64,000 bases of DNA from an uncultured Gammaproteobacteria bacterium (GTDB lineage Bacteria; Pseudomonadota; Gammaproteobacteria; Arenicellales; JAANXG01). A program made the translations under genes and the position numbers. Shown here piece after piece: positions 45,244 to 54,808 of the stretch; the first letter of the stretch is position 1; each line of letters begins with the position of its first letter. The stretch is taken from contig CAMYNL010000012.1 in the NCBI GenBank assembly GCA_947259705.1, forward strand, positions 18,419 to 82,418, in the 5' to 3' direction. The notes beneath the pieces are model-generated. The model did not search any database and was not told the origin of the DNA. It worked only from the letters and a program-made list of their open reading frames with translations.

Positions 45244-46091
45244 TGCAAATGACCAGACATGACTGGAATCTGGTTGGAGTAGTTGGGATCTGTCTGCTAT
45301 TGATCTCGCTCATGTTGTGGTCGCTGTTGGGACAGAGCGCGGTTCTTCCAATGCTCGTACTCGGTATAACAGTTCAACTTGCGATTTTGGTTGAATTATA
45401 CCGAAGGATAATGAACTCCAGACAAAAGCTTATAAAAGAAATGAAGTCCGATTCAGCCTCTTACAACAAAAGGATTGAGAATTGGCTGTCAGTCGTGACA
45501 TTCGTTGAACCGAATTTGCCATTGCCTGGTACCAATCGCTGGACTGCTGCGCCGGATCTTCTAAAGCTGCTAATTGAAACAATAGTAACAAGAAAGCCAG
45601 TCAAGATTGTTGAAGCCGGGAGTGGTCTATCGACCCTCATCATGGCTTATTGTCTAAAGAAAAACGGTAGGGGGAGAATTATAGCTTTAGAACATGATCT
45701 TGATTGTTTTGACAAAAGCAAGAATATGATCTCCGCCCATGGGTTGGAGTCTATTGCAACAATTATACATGCCCCATTGGCGGAGCACACAATCAATAAT
45801 GACAAGTGGCAGTGGTATGATATTGAAAGCGTAGAGTTGGAGCGAGGGGTAGATTTTCTCTTTATCGACGGGCCGCCGCGTCAAGTGCAGAGGTTAGCCA
45901 GATATCCTGCATTACCGTTACTTTACAAGACTTTGCGTACCGGGTTTGCCATGATATTGGATGATGCAAGCCGGAGCGATGAACAAGACATCGTCGCGCG
46001 CTGGAAGAGGGAATATCCGGATATGGAGTTGAACTACCTGGACCTCGAGAAAGGGGCTGTTCTTATCAGCAGGTCCACGCGGCGAAGTTGA
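45243..46091 (+). CDS. Membrane-anchored class I SAM-dependent methyltransferase
   Basis: A 282-residue protein. The first 60 residues hold two hydrophobic helices (VGVVGICLLLISLMLWSLLG and VLPMLVLGITVQLAILV). A Rossmann methyltransferase-24-like domain follows, with KIVEAGSGLSTLIMAYCLK as SAM motif I, IIALEHDLDCF as motif II and VDFLFIDGPP as motif IV. It may methylate a cell-surface sugar or lipid-linked intermediate at the membrane. The ATG at 45243 lies exactly at the right end of the IS remnant. ATG 45249 is an alternative. The base composition is clearly richer in A and T than the core genes, suggesting transfer. Confidence 0.75.
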   Translation: MQMTRHDWNLVGVVGICLLLISLMLWSLLGQSAVLPMLVLGITVQLAILVELYRRIMNSRQKLIKEMKSDSASYNKRIENWLSVVTFVEPNLPLPGTNRWTAAPDLLKLLIETIVTRKPVKIVEAGSGLSTLIMAYCLKKNGRGRIIALEHDLDCFDKSKNMISAHGLESIATIIHAPLAEHTINNDKWQWYDIESVELERGVDFLFIDGPPRQVQRLARYPALPLLYKTLRTGFAMILDDASRSDEQDIVARWKREYPDMELNYLDLEKGAVLISRSTRRS

Positions 46092-46226
46092 GGCAGTGAC
46101 GGTTATAAAACGAAACCGGTAGCTGGCAGGACGACCACGCCGCGCTAGCTGCCTCGCACGCATTATGCAGATCTCTTTCATCGTACTTGGGCGACTGATC
46201 GTCCTGTTCATTTATTGGCACGAAGA

Positions 46227-48110
46227 ATGCTGAGACGACTCGTACGTTGGTTCCTACAGAAGCTTGTCAAGCGAGCAAGCCCACGCACCGAACGCGCAGT
46301 CTGGCTGGTTCTGAGAGCGGCCTTGTCTCACAAGCTCCTGATCTCGCTGGCTATCGCGACAAACATACTGGCCGCGGTATTCGAAGGGAGTTCGATCGGA
46401 CTTCTGGCGATTGCAGTGGCGAGCATAACGACCACAGGCGAAGCACCTTTCAACATTGGCCCACAGATAGTGAATGACTTGGCCAGCCAGCTAAGAGTCG
46501 AAATGGGACGCGAGCATTTCTTCCTGCTGCTCGTTAGTTTGGCCGTAGCCGGTCAGGTATTCCGCGCAGCGCTCCAGTACATGGCAAAGGTCTTCACTGC
46601 ATTTCTGCAGACCAGCGTCATGGGAGAGATGCAAAGTAGAGTAGCGAAGCACATAATGAAAATGAGCTACGCGGAGGTCAATAAACGACCCGGCGGTGTG
46701 CTCGCGTCTCTAATTGCGCAGGCAGAAAAGACGAGCGTTCTGGTGGACGCTATCAATATCTCCGTGAGCCAGGTTTGCCTGCTGCTGGCGTATCTCGTTC
46801 TTCTAGCACTGATCTCATGGCAAATGACGATTATTGGAATGGTCTTGGGGTTTCTCTTCTCGCTGTCTCTGTCACACATAATCCGAAAGCTGCGACAAGT
46901 CGGAACGCGCGTGGCCGAGGCCAGTGTGGAATTGAGCAAGAAGGTGATGGAGTTCTTTCAAGCGCCGCGCCTGCTACGCCTCTATTCCAGAGAGCAGTAC
47001 GCAATTGACAGCATTGAAGTATCACTGCAAGAGCGCATGAAGGCGAGGCGCGCGGGATTGCTCTGGAAGGGCACGTTGACGCCTGTGCTCGAATCGCTCA
47101 CGGTGGTGGCTGGAGCAGCGGTGCTGTTGGGCGGATTTTGGCTGTTACGGTCACAGTCGAGGGAGATTCTGCCGACATTGCTCGCATTCGTTGTTGTCTT
47201 GCAGAGACTCATGGCAAGGCTGGCGTCGTTGAACGAGGCGCGGGCAACCATAGCCAATTCGTTGCCCGCCGCCGAAATAGTCGCCGAGATCCTGGAGGAG
47301 AAGGGTAAAGAGTTCACCCGGGTAGGCGGAAAGACAGTAGCGCCGTTCGCGGACAAGATAGTGCTGGAGGGCGTGCGATTCAGGTATTCCAAACGGGCCA
47401 AAGATGCAGTACGTGGACTCAATTTTGCCATACCGAGGGGCAACGTGATCGCGCTGGTCGGCCGCTCCGGCAGTGGCAAGACGACGATCGTCGACCTGTT
47501 GCTCGGGCTCTTCGAGCCGACGGAGGGACGCATCATGATGGATGGCGTCAGCCTCGCTGAGGCGGAATTGGTCTCTTGGCGCAAGAACTTCGGTGTTGTG
47601 AGTCAGGATAATTTCATGTTCCATGCAACGATACGCGAGAACATTGCCTTCGCAAGACTTGATGCCAGCGATAACGAGGTACAGGAGGCGGCAAAGGCGG
47701 CGCACGCTCATGAATTCATATCTGAGCTCGAACAAGGATACGAGACGATGACAGGAGATCGCGGGTACCAGCTGTCTGGAGGGCAGATTCAAAGACTGGC
47801 TTTGGCGCGTGCTGTACTGACAAACGCAAATATTCTTATCCTCGATGAAGCAACCAGCGCGCTGGATACGATCTCGGAAAAATTGATCATGCGGTCGATA
47901 AATGAGTTGCGGGGAAATCGCACGATCGTAATGGTTGCGCACAGGTTATCGACGGTCGTTGACGCTGACCAGATTCTGGTTCTTAAGGAGGGGAGAATCG
48001 TGGAGGCGGGTACTCATGAAGAGCTCATAGCTAGGGGCGGTAGCTACGCCGATCTATGGAGTCTTCAGACGAGCGAGAGGAAGCCACTTGAAACCAAGGA
48101 GGCGGTCTAG
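46227..48110 (+). CDS. ABC transporter, fused permease/ATPase (MsbA/PglK-like flippase)
   Basis: A 627-residue half-transporter. The N-terminal transmembrane domain covers about 30-330, with several long hydrophobic helices. The nucleotide-binding domain has Walker A VGRSGSGKTT, signature LSGGQ and Walker B LILDEATSALD with the H-loop VMVAHRLSTV. This is the architecture of MsbA and of PglK, which flips lipid-linked oligosaccharides. In this cluster without Wzx it is the likely export step. I start it at ATG 46227. A TTG at 46215 is in frame. The segment 46092-46226 before it shows no gene. Confidence 0.9.
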   Translation: MLRRLVRWFLQKLVKRASPRTERAVWLVLRAALSHKLLISLAIATNILAAVFEGSSIGLLAIAVASITTTGEAPFNIGPQIVNDLASQLRVEMGREHFFLLLVSLAVAGQVFRAALQYMAKVFTAFLQTSVMGEMQSRVAKHIMKMSYAEVNKRPGGVLASLIAQAEKTSVLVDAINISVSQVCLLLAYLVLLALISWQMTIIGMVLGFLFSLSLSHIIRKLRQVGTRVAEASVELSKKVMEFFQAPRLLRLYSREQYAIDSIEVSLQERMKARRAGLLWKGTLTPVLESLTVVAGAAVLLGGFWLLRSQSREILPTLLAFVVVLQRLMARLASLNEARATIANSLPAAEIVAEILEEKGKEFTRVGGKTVAPFADKIVLEGVRFRYSKRAKDAVRGLNFAIPRGNVIALVGRSGSGKTTIVDLLLGLFEPTEGRIMMDGVSLAEAELVSWRKNFGVVSQDNFMFHATIRENIAFARLDASDNEVQEAAKAAHAHEFISELEQGYETMTGDRGYQLSGGQIQRLALARAVLTNANILILDEATSALDTISEKLIMRSINELRGNRTIVMVAHRLSTVVDADQILVLKEGRIVEAGTHEELIARGGSYADLWSLQTSERKPLETKEAV

Positions 48111-48260
48111 TGGCGGAGAGCAAATGCTCAGTGCACGAGGAAACGGTCTCTACAAGGCGGATAATGCCTGTCATCCAAAACCATCCCGACCAGAATTGCT
48201 GATGAAACCGGCGGTACTTGTTCATGGTCCGTGAGCGATAGATTGTTGGATCGTTTTTAA

Positions 48261-49427
48261 GTGCCTAACAGCGTCCAAATTGTGCAACTTGGTTATGACA
48301 CGGATGTTTTCGACGAAAATGCTGCCCAGGACTCCCGTTCACGCCAGGTCGGATATACGCGATATCTTCAGGAGAGGTGCACGGGTGCTCGAGTAATCAA
48401 TATTGTCCTGACGCCGGATCGGGGTCTGAAGAAACAGGAAGTCGGCGTCCTGACTTTGGATCCAGTCAATTATTATCGCCGGCGCCACATCGTTTCTCTG
48501 TTCGTCTATTTGCGCCAGCTTCATAAGCAGGCGCCGATCAGTCTGCTCACGACCCAGGACATTGCCGGAATATTCTGGGCGGCACTCGCCTTTGGCTTGG
48601 CGTACCGAGTGCCGGTTGTTGGGCAGGTTCATTATGATCTGGTCGCCGAGTACGGCGGAAGACAGTGCGTGAAAAGCGTCTTCGGGCGTCTATACAAACG
48701 AATGGTGTTGGGATGTCTCAGGTTTTACGACGGACTGCGGGTTGTGAACTCAGAGACGGGTGCGTTCTTGAGAGAGCGGGGATACAAGAAGCCGGTGTGC
48801 GTGTGTCCGGTGCCGGTGGCTCTGTTGCCTTCCAGCAAGACGAAGACGGCCTCGGCCAGCGGTGCCCCGCTGCGTGTACTGTTCGTAGGTCGATTCGTGC
48901 TGGTGAAGAACTTGGACTGTTGGTTGAAGACGGCGCATCGGGCACTGCAGTCTGGCGAGGATATGGAGTTTGTGCTCGTGGGAGACGGAGAGGAACGTCG
49001 CCACTTGGAGACGCTGTGTAGCGAGTTGGGTATCGCCGAGCGAGTACACTTCATCGGTGCCTTGCCCCCCGAGCAGTTGGCAGACTGGTACGCGGCGTCG
49101 GATGTGCTGTTATTGACTTCAAGACAGGAAGGGTTCGGCCGCGTCATTGTGGAGGCGATGTATCACTACGTGGTCCCTGTCTGTTCCAACGTGGCCGGCG
49201 CCCGAGAGATCATCCAACCCGGCATCAACGGATACCTCGGTGAGGCGACTCCAGAGGTGCTGGCCGAGCATCTGATAGATCTCTCGAGAGACTCGGATAA
49301 GCGCCACCGTATGGGCGTGCATGCTAGGAAGCAAGTGGAACATAGATTCATGCCGGAAAGATTGCGCAGGATGTGGTTGGATTTCCTGCTGAGCTTTGTC
49401 TCGCCTCGTATCGCGTCACATGGGTGA
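48261..49427 (+). CDS. Family 4 glycosyltransferase
   Basis: A 388-residue GT-B fold enzyme. The donor half is clear: VLFVGRFVLVKNLDCWLKTA, VLVGDGEERRHLETL, RVHFIGALPPEQLADWYAASDVLLLTSRQEGFG and EAMYHYVVPVCSNVAGAREI, with the E-x7-E catalytic pattern in the QEGFGRVIVEAM region. The N-terminal acceptor half is divergent (QVGYTRYLQERCTGARVINIV). The GTG start follows a weak GGATCG context. The 150 bases before it (48111-48260) contain no gene. The sugar and linkage cannot be deduced. Confidence 0.9.
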   Translation: MPNSVQIVQLGYDTDVFDENAAQDSRSRQVGYTRYLQERCTGARVINIVLTPDRGLKKQEVGVLTLDPVNYYRRRHIVSLFVYLRQLHKQAPISLLTTQDIAGIFWAALAFGLAYRVPVVGQVHYDLVAEYGGRQCVKSVFGRLYKRMVLGCLRFYDGLRVVNSETGAFLRERGYKKPVCVCPVPVALLPSSKTKTASASGAPLRVLFVGRFVLVKNLDCWLKTAHRALQSGEDMEFVLVGDGEERRHLETLCSELGIAERVHFIGALPPEQLADWYAASDVLLLTSRQEGFGRVIVEAMYHYVVPVCSNVAGAREIIQPGINGYLGEATPEVLAEHLIDLSRDSDKRHRMGVHARKQVEHRFMPERLRRMWLDFLLSFVSPRIASHG

Positions 49428-49457
49428 TGCACAGCGTAAGGCGCTCGACTTGTCGAT

Positions 49458-50345
49458 ATGATTTCCCTTGATTTTGTCATCCGCAGTATTGGCGAGAGGA
49501 CGGAGGAGGTTTGTATAGAGCTGGTGAACCGGGAGCGTCAACCTCACGAGGAACTATCGATATTGAGGGAGCAGACGCATACCCTTGCCGTTCAGGAGAC
49601 GATTCGTAGAGGTCTTACGAGCAAGGCCGATTGGCTCGCTGCAATCGACGCGGATATGCTGATCGTGCAAGGCGGTGTGTCGCTTATTAGAGACGAGCTC
49701 AGATCAGTTTCGGAAGATGTATTCGTGGTGCATCCTGCGGTATTCGACAAACAGTATGGAATGCGGCGCTGGGGAGTTACGGTGTATCGTACGTCAATGC
49801 TCGACCAGGTCTGGACCGTTTTCCAGGACGTGAAATGTCAACGGCGAACGAAAATTGAAGGGGCAGTTATTGCAGAGTTCGAGAACGAGCAGAAACGAGC
49901 ACATTTTTCGCGGACAGTCGTCGCCTATCACGACTTCTTCCAGTTCTACAGGGACCTGTATAGAAAGGCATATCTCAATGCAACACGAAATCCGGGCATG
50001 AACCGGCTCGTGAGTCAGCACTGGACCAGACTGTGCCCCAAAAATGCAGACTATCTGGTCATGTTGAAAGCCATGGAGAATGCTGTTGTCGAGAGACGGC
50101 AGCTAACGAATAGTATGCGTGATTTCGAGCCAGGCGAGCTTGGCGAAAAGTTGGCGGAGCTTGGACTGAAGGAGAAATCGGCGCTGAACTGCCCGGACTT
50201 CGTGAAGCAATTCCTCAATGGTTTTATGGAGGTAGAGATAAAGGAAATCGAGAGAAATCGCGTATTCAACGATTTTTTCGAGCATGACTCCTCATTGAAG
50301 AAGATGAGATCTGTTTTTCGGAGAACGATTTCAAGGTCTTTCTGA
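49458..50345 (+). CDS. Putative GT-A-like glycosyltransferase with a DAD motif
   Basis: A 295-residue soluble protein that I do not recognise. The N-terminal half resembles a GT-A fold: it opens with a strand MISLDFVIRSIG and has ADWLAAIDADMLIV (DxD-type motif near residue 68) and a later VVHPAVFDKQYGMRRWGVTVYR. VVAYHDFFQFYRDLYRKAYL may form the acceptor side. The C-terminal third is helical and charged (EPGELGEKLAELGLKEKS, then KEIERNRVFNDFFEHDSS). It sits among glycosyltransferases, so sugar transfer is the best guess. A different nucleotide-dependent activity is possible. Confidence 0.6.
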   Translation: MISLDFVIRSIGERTEEVCIELVNRERQPHEELSILREQTHTLAVQETIRRGLTSKADWLAAIDADMLIVQGGVSLIRDELRSVSEDVFVVHPAVFDKQYGMRRWGVTVYRTSMLDQVWTVFQDVKCQRRTKIEGAVIAEFENEQKRAHFSRTVVAYHDFFQFYRDLYRKAYLNATRNPGMNRLVSQHWTRLCPKNADYLVMLKAMENAVVERRQLTNSMRDFEPGELGEKLAELGLKEKSALNCPDFVKQFLNGFMEVEIKEIERNRVFNDFFEHDSSLKKMRSVFRRTISRSF

Positions 50346-50365
50346 TCGTGCTGCATATCCGATAA

Positions 50366-51574
50366 ATGAAGTGGTTCTATTGCACCGTGGCGCGGGTGCC
50401 GGGAGTAAAGGCGCACTGTGCGCAGATCGCGCAAATGTGCCGTTCATTCCTGAACGTCGGTAACGACCTCGAGTTGTTGCAACCCGCCCGAAAAGACCTC
50501 GCAGTGTATCAGTCCAAGTCGATCAGGGAATGGTACGGAATTGACATAGATATTCCCTCCCGGAAACTTCCCTGCATAGATTTGCTCTCGCGCCTGCCGG
50601 CGGGCTTGACAAAGCCTGTGTACCAGGTGGCGTTTCAATTACTGGTCGGAACGTATAACAGATCCCTGCGCCGTGTGCTCAGACAACACCATGGAGATGG
50701 TGTTGTCTACTCCAGAGACGTGCACGTGTTCTCTAAGCTCATCGATGCTTTTCCCTCGCTGACCAAAGTAGTCGAGCTTCACAATCTGGACGAACCTGCG
50801 GATCAGAGGTTGGGCAGCGAAGCCAGGGTATGGGGAGGGTGCAACGGGGTGGTGGTTATTACGAGCCACCTGAAAGATATGCTTATTGATCGGGGATGCA
50901 ACGCCGACAGGATCCTGGTGGAAGCCAACGGGGTTGACGCCAAGGCCTTTCCCGGCACTGCGACGAAGAATGAAGCGAGAGAAGCTTTGAGCCTGCCGGG
51001 GGAAGGCAAGATCGTCGCCTATGTCGGCAATTTCCACACGCTGGGGCTGGAGAAAGGCATTGGAATGATCGTGGAAGCCGTGCCGACGGTTTTAAAGGAG
51101 TACCAGGACGTAACGTTCTATTTCGTGGGCGGCCCGCTGGCCTGTGCGGAACCTTACAGCGCGAGGTTGGAAGGCCTCGGGGTATCGGGGCAACACTATC
51201 GGTTTGTCGACCGGCAACCGTATAAACAGATGCATCTATGGCTTGCGGCCGCAGATATTCTGGTCATGCCGTTACCCGATCACCCCAGATTCACCCGCGT
51301 GACATCGCCCATGAAGGTATTTGAATATATGACATCCGGCCGACCTATGATTGTCTCCGATCTGCCGGCGTTGCGAGACGTTCTGAGTAACGAACAGAAT
51401 GCCCTCATGGTGCCTCCTGGAAATAATGACTCATTTGCGCAGGCCGTCGTCCGCTTGCTGCAGGACCAGAGCCTTGCGGACACGCTCTCGCATAACGCAC
51501 AGCGGGACGTCCGATACCGGACCTGGGATGCAAGGGCAAAACGTATAAGCGATTGGGCAAATACGCTTCACTAG
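50366..51574 (+). CDS. Family 4 glycosyltransferase
   Basis: A 402-residue GT-B protein. The N-terminal half includes VPGVKAHCAQIAQMCRSF and VVELHNLDEPADQ. The donor half has KIVAYVGNFHTLGLEKGIGM, YFVGGPLACAEPY, DILVMPLPDHPRFTRVTSPMK and FEYMTSGRPMIVSDLPALRDV. The E-x7-E motif is atypical, because the MKVFEYMTSGRP form replaces the usual EGFGL.EAMA. This form is seen in GT4 enzymes that use other nucleotide sugars. Its last 22 bases overlap the FkbM gene. Confidence 0.9.
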   Translation: MKWFYCTVARVPGVKAHCAQIAQMCRSFLNVGNDLELLQPARKDLAVYQSKSIREWYGIDIDIPSRKLPCIDLLSRLPAGLTKPVYQVAFQLLVGTYNRSLRRVLRQHHGDGVVYSRDVHVFSKLIDAFPSLTKVVELHNLDEPADQRLGSEARVWGGCNGVVVITSHLKDMLIDRGCNADRILVEANGVDAKAFPGTATKNEAREALSLPGEGKIVAYVGNFHTLGLEKGIGMIVEAVPTVLKEYQDVTFYFVGGPLACAEPYSARLEGLGVSGQHYRFVDRQPYKQMHLWLAAADILVMPLPDHPRFTRVTSPMKVFEYMTSGRPMIVSDLPALRDVLSNEQNALMVPPGNNDSFAQAVVRLLQDQSLADTLSHNAQRDVRYRTWDARAKRISDWANTLH

Positions 51575-52440
51575 AGGCTGGAAGTTCATACAAGGCCTTT
51601 GTGCGCGTCGTCAAGGGAAAGGCAGCTGCCATACTCAACGCGTGCAAGTGGCTGTGGTACACAAGAAGACTCATTGTGTCGCCGCTGAGAACACTTCGAT
51701 TTTCCGACTTGACCGATGAACCTGATTACAAGGCGACATTTCGCTACCCGGGCGGCCGCTTTGTGTGCCGAAAACAGGATTGGTTTGGGGTCAAAGAGGT
51801 CTTTCTAGACGACGAATATCTTCCGGCTCTATCTTGCCTTGCGTACACCCCGTCGCCCGTAGTCGTTGACCTTGGTGCCAATATCGGGGCGTTTGCCCTC
51901 TATGTGTTTTCCTACTATCGGAACGCGCGCTTGCTGTCGGTTGAGGCCGCTCCAGACACGTTCGAGATACTGAGCGATAATCGAAGATTGAACACGACAC
52001 GCGAATGGCGGGTAGTGAACGCAGCGGTCTGGTCAGAGAACGGGTCGATCAATCTTGACCGACGTGAAGCCAGCACCGGTCATCGCGTGCGAATCAACAG
52101 AGGCGCCGGGGAAACGGTTCCCGCCCGTCGGCTTGCCGACATCGTCGCCGAGGCCCGGCTCGGCGACATCGATCTGCTGAAGATGGATATCGAGGGCGCC
52201 GAGGAAACGGTGATCCCGCAAGCCGAGGACGTACTGCAGCGTACCAAGGTGCTGGTGATAGAGGTGCACACGGACCGTATGGATCCAACCTCTGTCTACG
52301 AGGTGTTGGCCAGGTCATTTGGCTACTGTTGGGAGTTGAAGGGTCGAAGTGTCGAGAAGCCCGTATTGATCCTCTCTCGCGAGAAGCTCTCAATAGACGG
52401 AGCGATGGCCGTAGATCCGCTACGACTTCACTCGGCGTGA
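51553..52440 (+). CDS. FkbM-family methyltransferase
   Basis: A 295-residue protein with the FkbM Rossmann domain. It has VVVDLGANIGAFALYV as SAM motif I, LLSVEAAPDTFEIL as motif II, IDLLKMDIEGAEETVI (the FkbM hallmark KMDIEGAE) and VLVIEVHTDRM. FkbM proteins O-methylate sugars or polyketides. Here methylation of a sugar hydroxyl in the glycan is likely. The start is TTG 51553, overlapping the upstream gene. GTG 51601 is an alternative and would still leave the domain complete. Confidence 0.88.
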   Translation: MGKYASLEAGSSYKAFVRVVKGKAAAILNACKWLWYTRRLIVSPLRTLRFSDLTDEPDYKATFRYPGGRFVCRKQDWFGVKEVFLDDEYLPALSCLAYTPSPVVVDLGANIGAFALYVFSYYRNARLLSVEAAPDTFEILSDNRRLNTTREWRVVNAAVWSENGSINLDRREASTGHRVRINRGAGETVPARRLADIVAEARLGDIDLLKMDIEGAEETVIPQAEDVLQRTKVLVIEVHTDRMDPTSVYEVLARSFGYCWELKGRSVEKPVLILSREKLSIDGAMAVDPLRLHSA

Positions 52441-52451
52441 CTCGTATTTAG

Positions 52452-53516
52452 TTGCGGCTATTGCTCATCACATACGTATTGGATGAAGCGCACGGTGCCC
52501 TGGCGTGGCAGACCGGTGTTGCCCGCGCCCTTGCTAAAAAGGTGGATCATCTGTTGGTGCTCAGTAGCACGGTTGGCCGACTGAGTACTCTGCCGGCCAA
52601 CACCGAGGTGATTACTCCCCCTGTCCGGCCGTTGGGAATCCCGCACCGCTTCGGCGGACGCTTCGCGTTCAACAAGCACGTCTTCGAACTCTGCCGGGAA
52701 CGTCGTATCGACGCCGTGGTGATACACATGGCCATGGAGTGGGCCTACATACTGAGCCCGACGTTTCGATTTCTACGGCTCCCGGTGGTCATGTGGTATG
52801 CACATGGCACGGTCAGTCAGCGATTGCGCCTGGCGATTCGTTGCGTAGACCGGGTAATCACGTCGACACCGGGAGGATGTCGGATACGGAGTGAGAAGAT
52901 TCGAGTGATTGGACAGGCGATAGACACCGATCATTTCAGGGTGCCGCAAGACCGGAGCCTGCAGAACGTAGTCTATGTGGGACGCATCTCGCCGCGAAAG
53001 CGGATCGATCTGTTGTACGGGACATCGAAGGCGCTCACGGATGCCAACGGCTTACCGGAGATCCCCTTTCATGTGGTGGGGCCTCTGCTCTCGCTGGAAG
53101 ACCTCCACTATGCCCACAGCTTGCAGGACACAATATGGCGCGAGCAGCAGGAAGGCAATTTCCGGATGATGGGTTTTGTTCCTTATGCAAGACTGCCGGA
53201 GCTTTATGAGAGCGCCTTCCTTCACCTCAACGTCAGCGAGACAGGCAGCATGGACAAGACCGTCATGGAGGGGCTTTCAGCGGGCTGTCCGGTGCTCACC
53301 AGTAATCCTGCCTTTATTGATACGCTGCAAGACTATCCCGAGTTCATCGCGCGAGACGATCGGCCGGAGGCCATTGCAGAGCAGATAAGGCACATCTACG
53401 AACGGCGCCGCGACTACGACCCGCTGCGCTTGCGCGCCCTGGTTGATGGTCGTCACGATATGAATAGCTACGCAGATCGTGTGCTCAACGTTGTGCGAGA
53501 GCGCATGGTGAAATAG
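52452..53516 (+). CDS. Family 4 glycosyltransferase
   Basis: A 354-residue GT-B protein starting at TTG with MRLLLITYVLDEAHGALAWQ. Its donor half has VVYVGRISPRKRIDLLYGTS, FHVVGPLLSLEDLHY and FRMMGFVPYARLPELYESA. It then has FLHLNVSETGSMDKTVMEGLSAGCPVLTSNPA, where S-x-T-G-S-M-D-K-T-V-M-E-G replaces the common EGFG...EAMA loop. The start is 12 bases after the FkbM stop, and the next glycosyltransferase begins seven bases after its own stop, so these are co-transcribed. Confidence 0.88.
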   Translation: MRLLLITYVLDEAHGALAWQTGVARALAKKVDHLLVLSSTVGRLSTLPANTEVITPPVRPLGIPHRFGGRFAFNKHVFELCRERRIDAVVIHMAMEWAYILSPTFRFLRLPVVMWYAHGTVSQRLRLAIRCVDRVITSTPGGCRIRSEKIRVIGQAIDTDHFRVPQDRSLQNVVYVGRISPRKRIDLLYGTSKALTDANGLPEIPFHVVGPLLSLEDLHYAHSLQDTIWREQQEGNFRMMGFVPYARLPELYESAFLHLNVSETGSMDKTVMEGLSAGCPVLTSNPAFIDTLQDYPEFIARDDRPEAIAEQIRHIYERRRDYDPLRLRALVDGRHDMNSYADRVLNVVRERMVK

Positions 53517-53522
53517 CGCATA

Positions 53523-54659
53523 ATGCGCGTGCTGCTCGTCACCAATGTATTTCCGCCGGCAATCGGGGGGCCGGCGACGTTCGGTGCCCGGTTGGCGATG
53601 GCTTTAGATGAGCAGGGGCACAAAGTGCATGTTGTTTGCGGTACGGAGGATGCAGAGGGATTGCATACGTATCCATTTCCAGTCATTCGAGCGGGGACGC
53701 GGGGAAACAGGCTTTGGCGGGAGCTGGACTTGCGTATGCGGCTGCTGCAGGCAACGTACTTGACGGACGTCGTCTATTGCATGGGACTAGAGCATCAGAC
53801 GTCGTGGGCCTGCCGGGTTGCTCGCAAACCGTTCGCTCTTCGTATCGGTGGCGACAGTGTCTGGGAGGCGGCCCGCAACATGGGCGTGACGGATCTGGAA
53901 CCCGAGGCGTTCTACATCGAGGCCACCGCCAAAGAACGTATGCCCGTGGCGGTGCCGGAGTCGCGTCGGCGGGAACAATTCAGGCGCGCGGCTTGCGTGG
54001 TTTACGTGAGCGAGTATCTGCGTGGCCTCGCCGGCGCATGGTGCAGTGAACGGCCCGCCAAAGAGCATGTCATCTGCAACGGTATACCGGTTGAAGCGCG
54101 CCGGGAGCCGTCTCGACGACTCGCTGATGAGCAACTGCGCGTATTGTTCGTGGGCAGGCAGACAAATTGGAAAGGTGTAGACGCAATGCTGTTGGCGCTG
54201 CGGCAAACCGCGGGCGTTGAACTGACGATAGCGGGCTCTGGGCCGGCGCGACCGGCCAACGTTGACCTCGCGCGCCGGCTCGGGTTGTCGAACAGGGTGA
54301 CTTTTGTTGACGGTATAGACTCGCGGAAGATGGTGGACTTCATGGCGTACTACCATGTCCTGGTGCTTCCGTCGCTCTATGAGGGTCTGAGCAACACGCT
54401 GCTCGAAGCGGGATTAGCGGGTCTGGCCTGTATCGCGTCAAATCGCGGCGGAAATCCAGAGGTTATTCGCCACGGCGAGACCGGGTTCCTTGTCGACCCG
54501 TTCAACATCGACGATATCGCCGAGGCACTCACGCACGTCGCTAGCAACGAGGACGTTCGGCTTCAGTGGGCGAGCGAGCATGCGGAGCGGGTAGTGACAC
54601 GCTTCGACATGACGCGAGCCATTTCCGAAACGATTAGGGTATTCGAGCACGTTGCGTGA
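53523..54659 (+). CDS. Family 4 glycosyltransferase
   Basis: A 378-residue GT-B protein beginning MRVLLVTNVFPPAIGGPATF, the classic GT4 N-terminus with the glycine-rich loop. The donor half has RVLFVGRQTNWKGVDAMLLAL, LTIAGSGPARPAN, RVTFVDGIDSRKMVDFMAYYHVLVLPSLYEGLSNTLLEAGLAG (E-x7-E present) and GGNPEVIRHGETGFLVDP. It is well conserved and surely active. The sugar specificity is unknown. Confidence 0.93.
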   Translation: MRVLLVTNVFPPAIGGPATFGARLAMALDEQGHKVHVVCGTEDAEGLHTYPFPVIRAGTRGNRLWRELDLRMRLLQATYLTDVVYCMGLEHQTSWACRVARKPFALRIGGDSVWEAARNMGVTDLEPEAFYIEATAKERMPVAVPESRRREQFRRAACVVYVSEYLRGLAGAWCSERPAKEHVICNGIPVEARREPSRRLADEQLRVLFVGRQTNWKGVDAMLLALRQTAGVELTIAGSGPARPANVDLARRLGLSNRVTFVDGIDSRKMVDFMAYYHVLVLPSLYEGLSNTLLEAGLAGLACIASNRGGNPEVIRHGETGFLVDPFNIDDIAEALTHVASNEDVRLQWASEHAERVVTRFDMTRAISETIRVFEHVA

Positions 54660-54808
54660 ATCTCTAACAGGCAACCAGAAATCGCATACCAAATGCGCAT
54701 GGTGACATGTGGTGACGACGCGGTACCTCTCGATGCCGATGGTTGATAGAGTCCGGGCTGTTTCTTGTGACTTCCGTTTTCGGGAGAGCTTTGAAATCAC
54801 AATCCCTC

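Noticed and set aside
48037..48047. Second ops-like match GGCGGTAGCTA near the 3' end of the ABC transporter gene
   Set aside because: The first nine bases match ops, but the conserved T at position 11 is A. The sequence encodes GGSYADL, a normal end of ABC exporters, and no new operon starts there.
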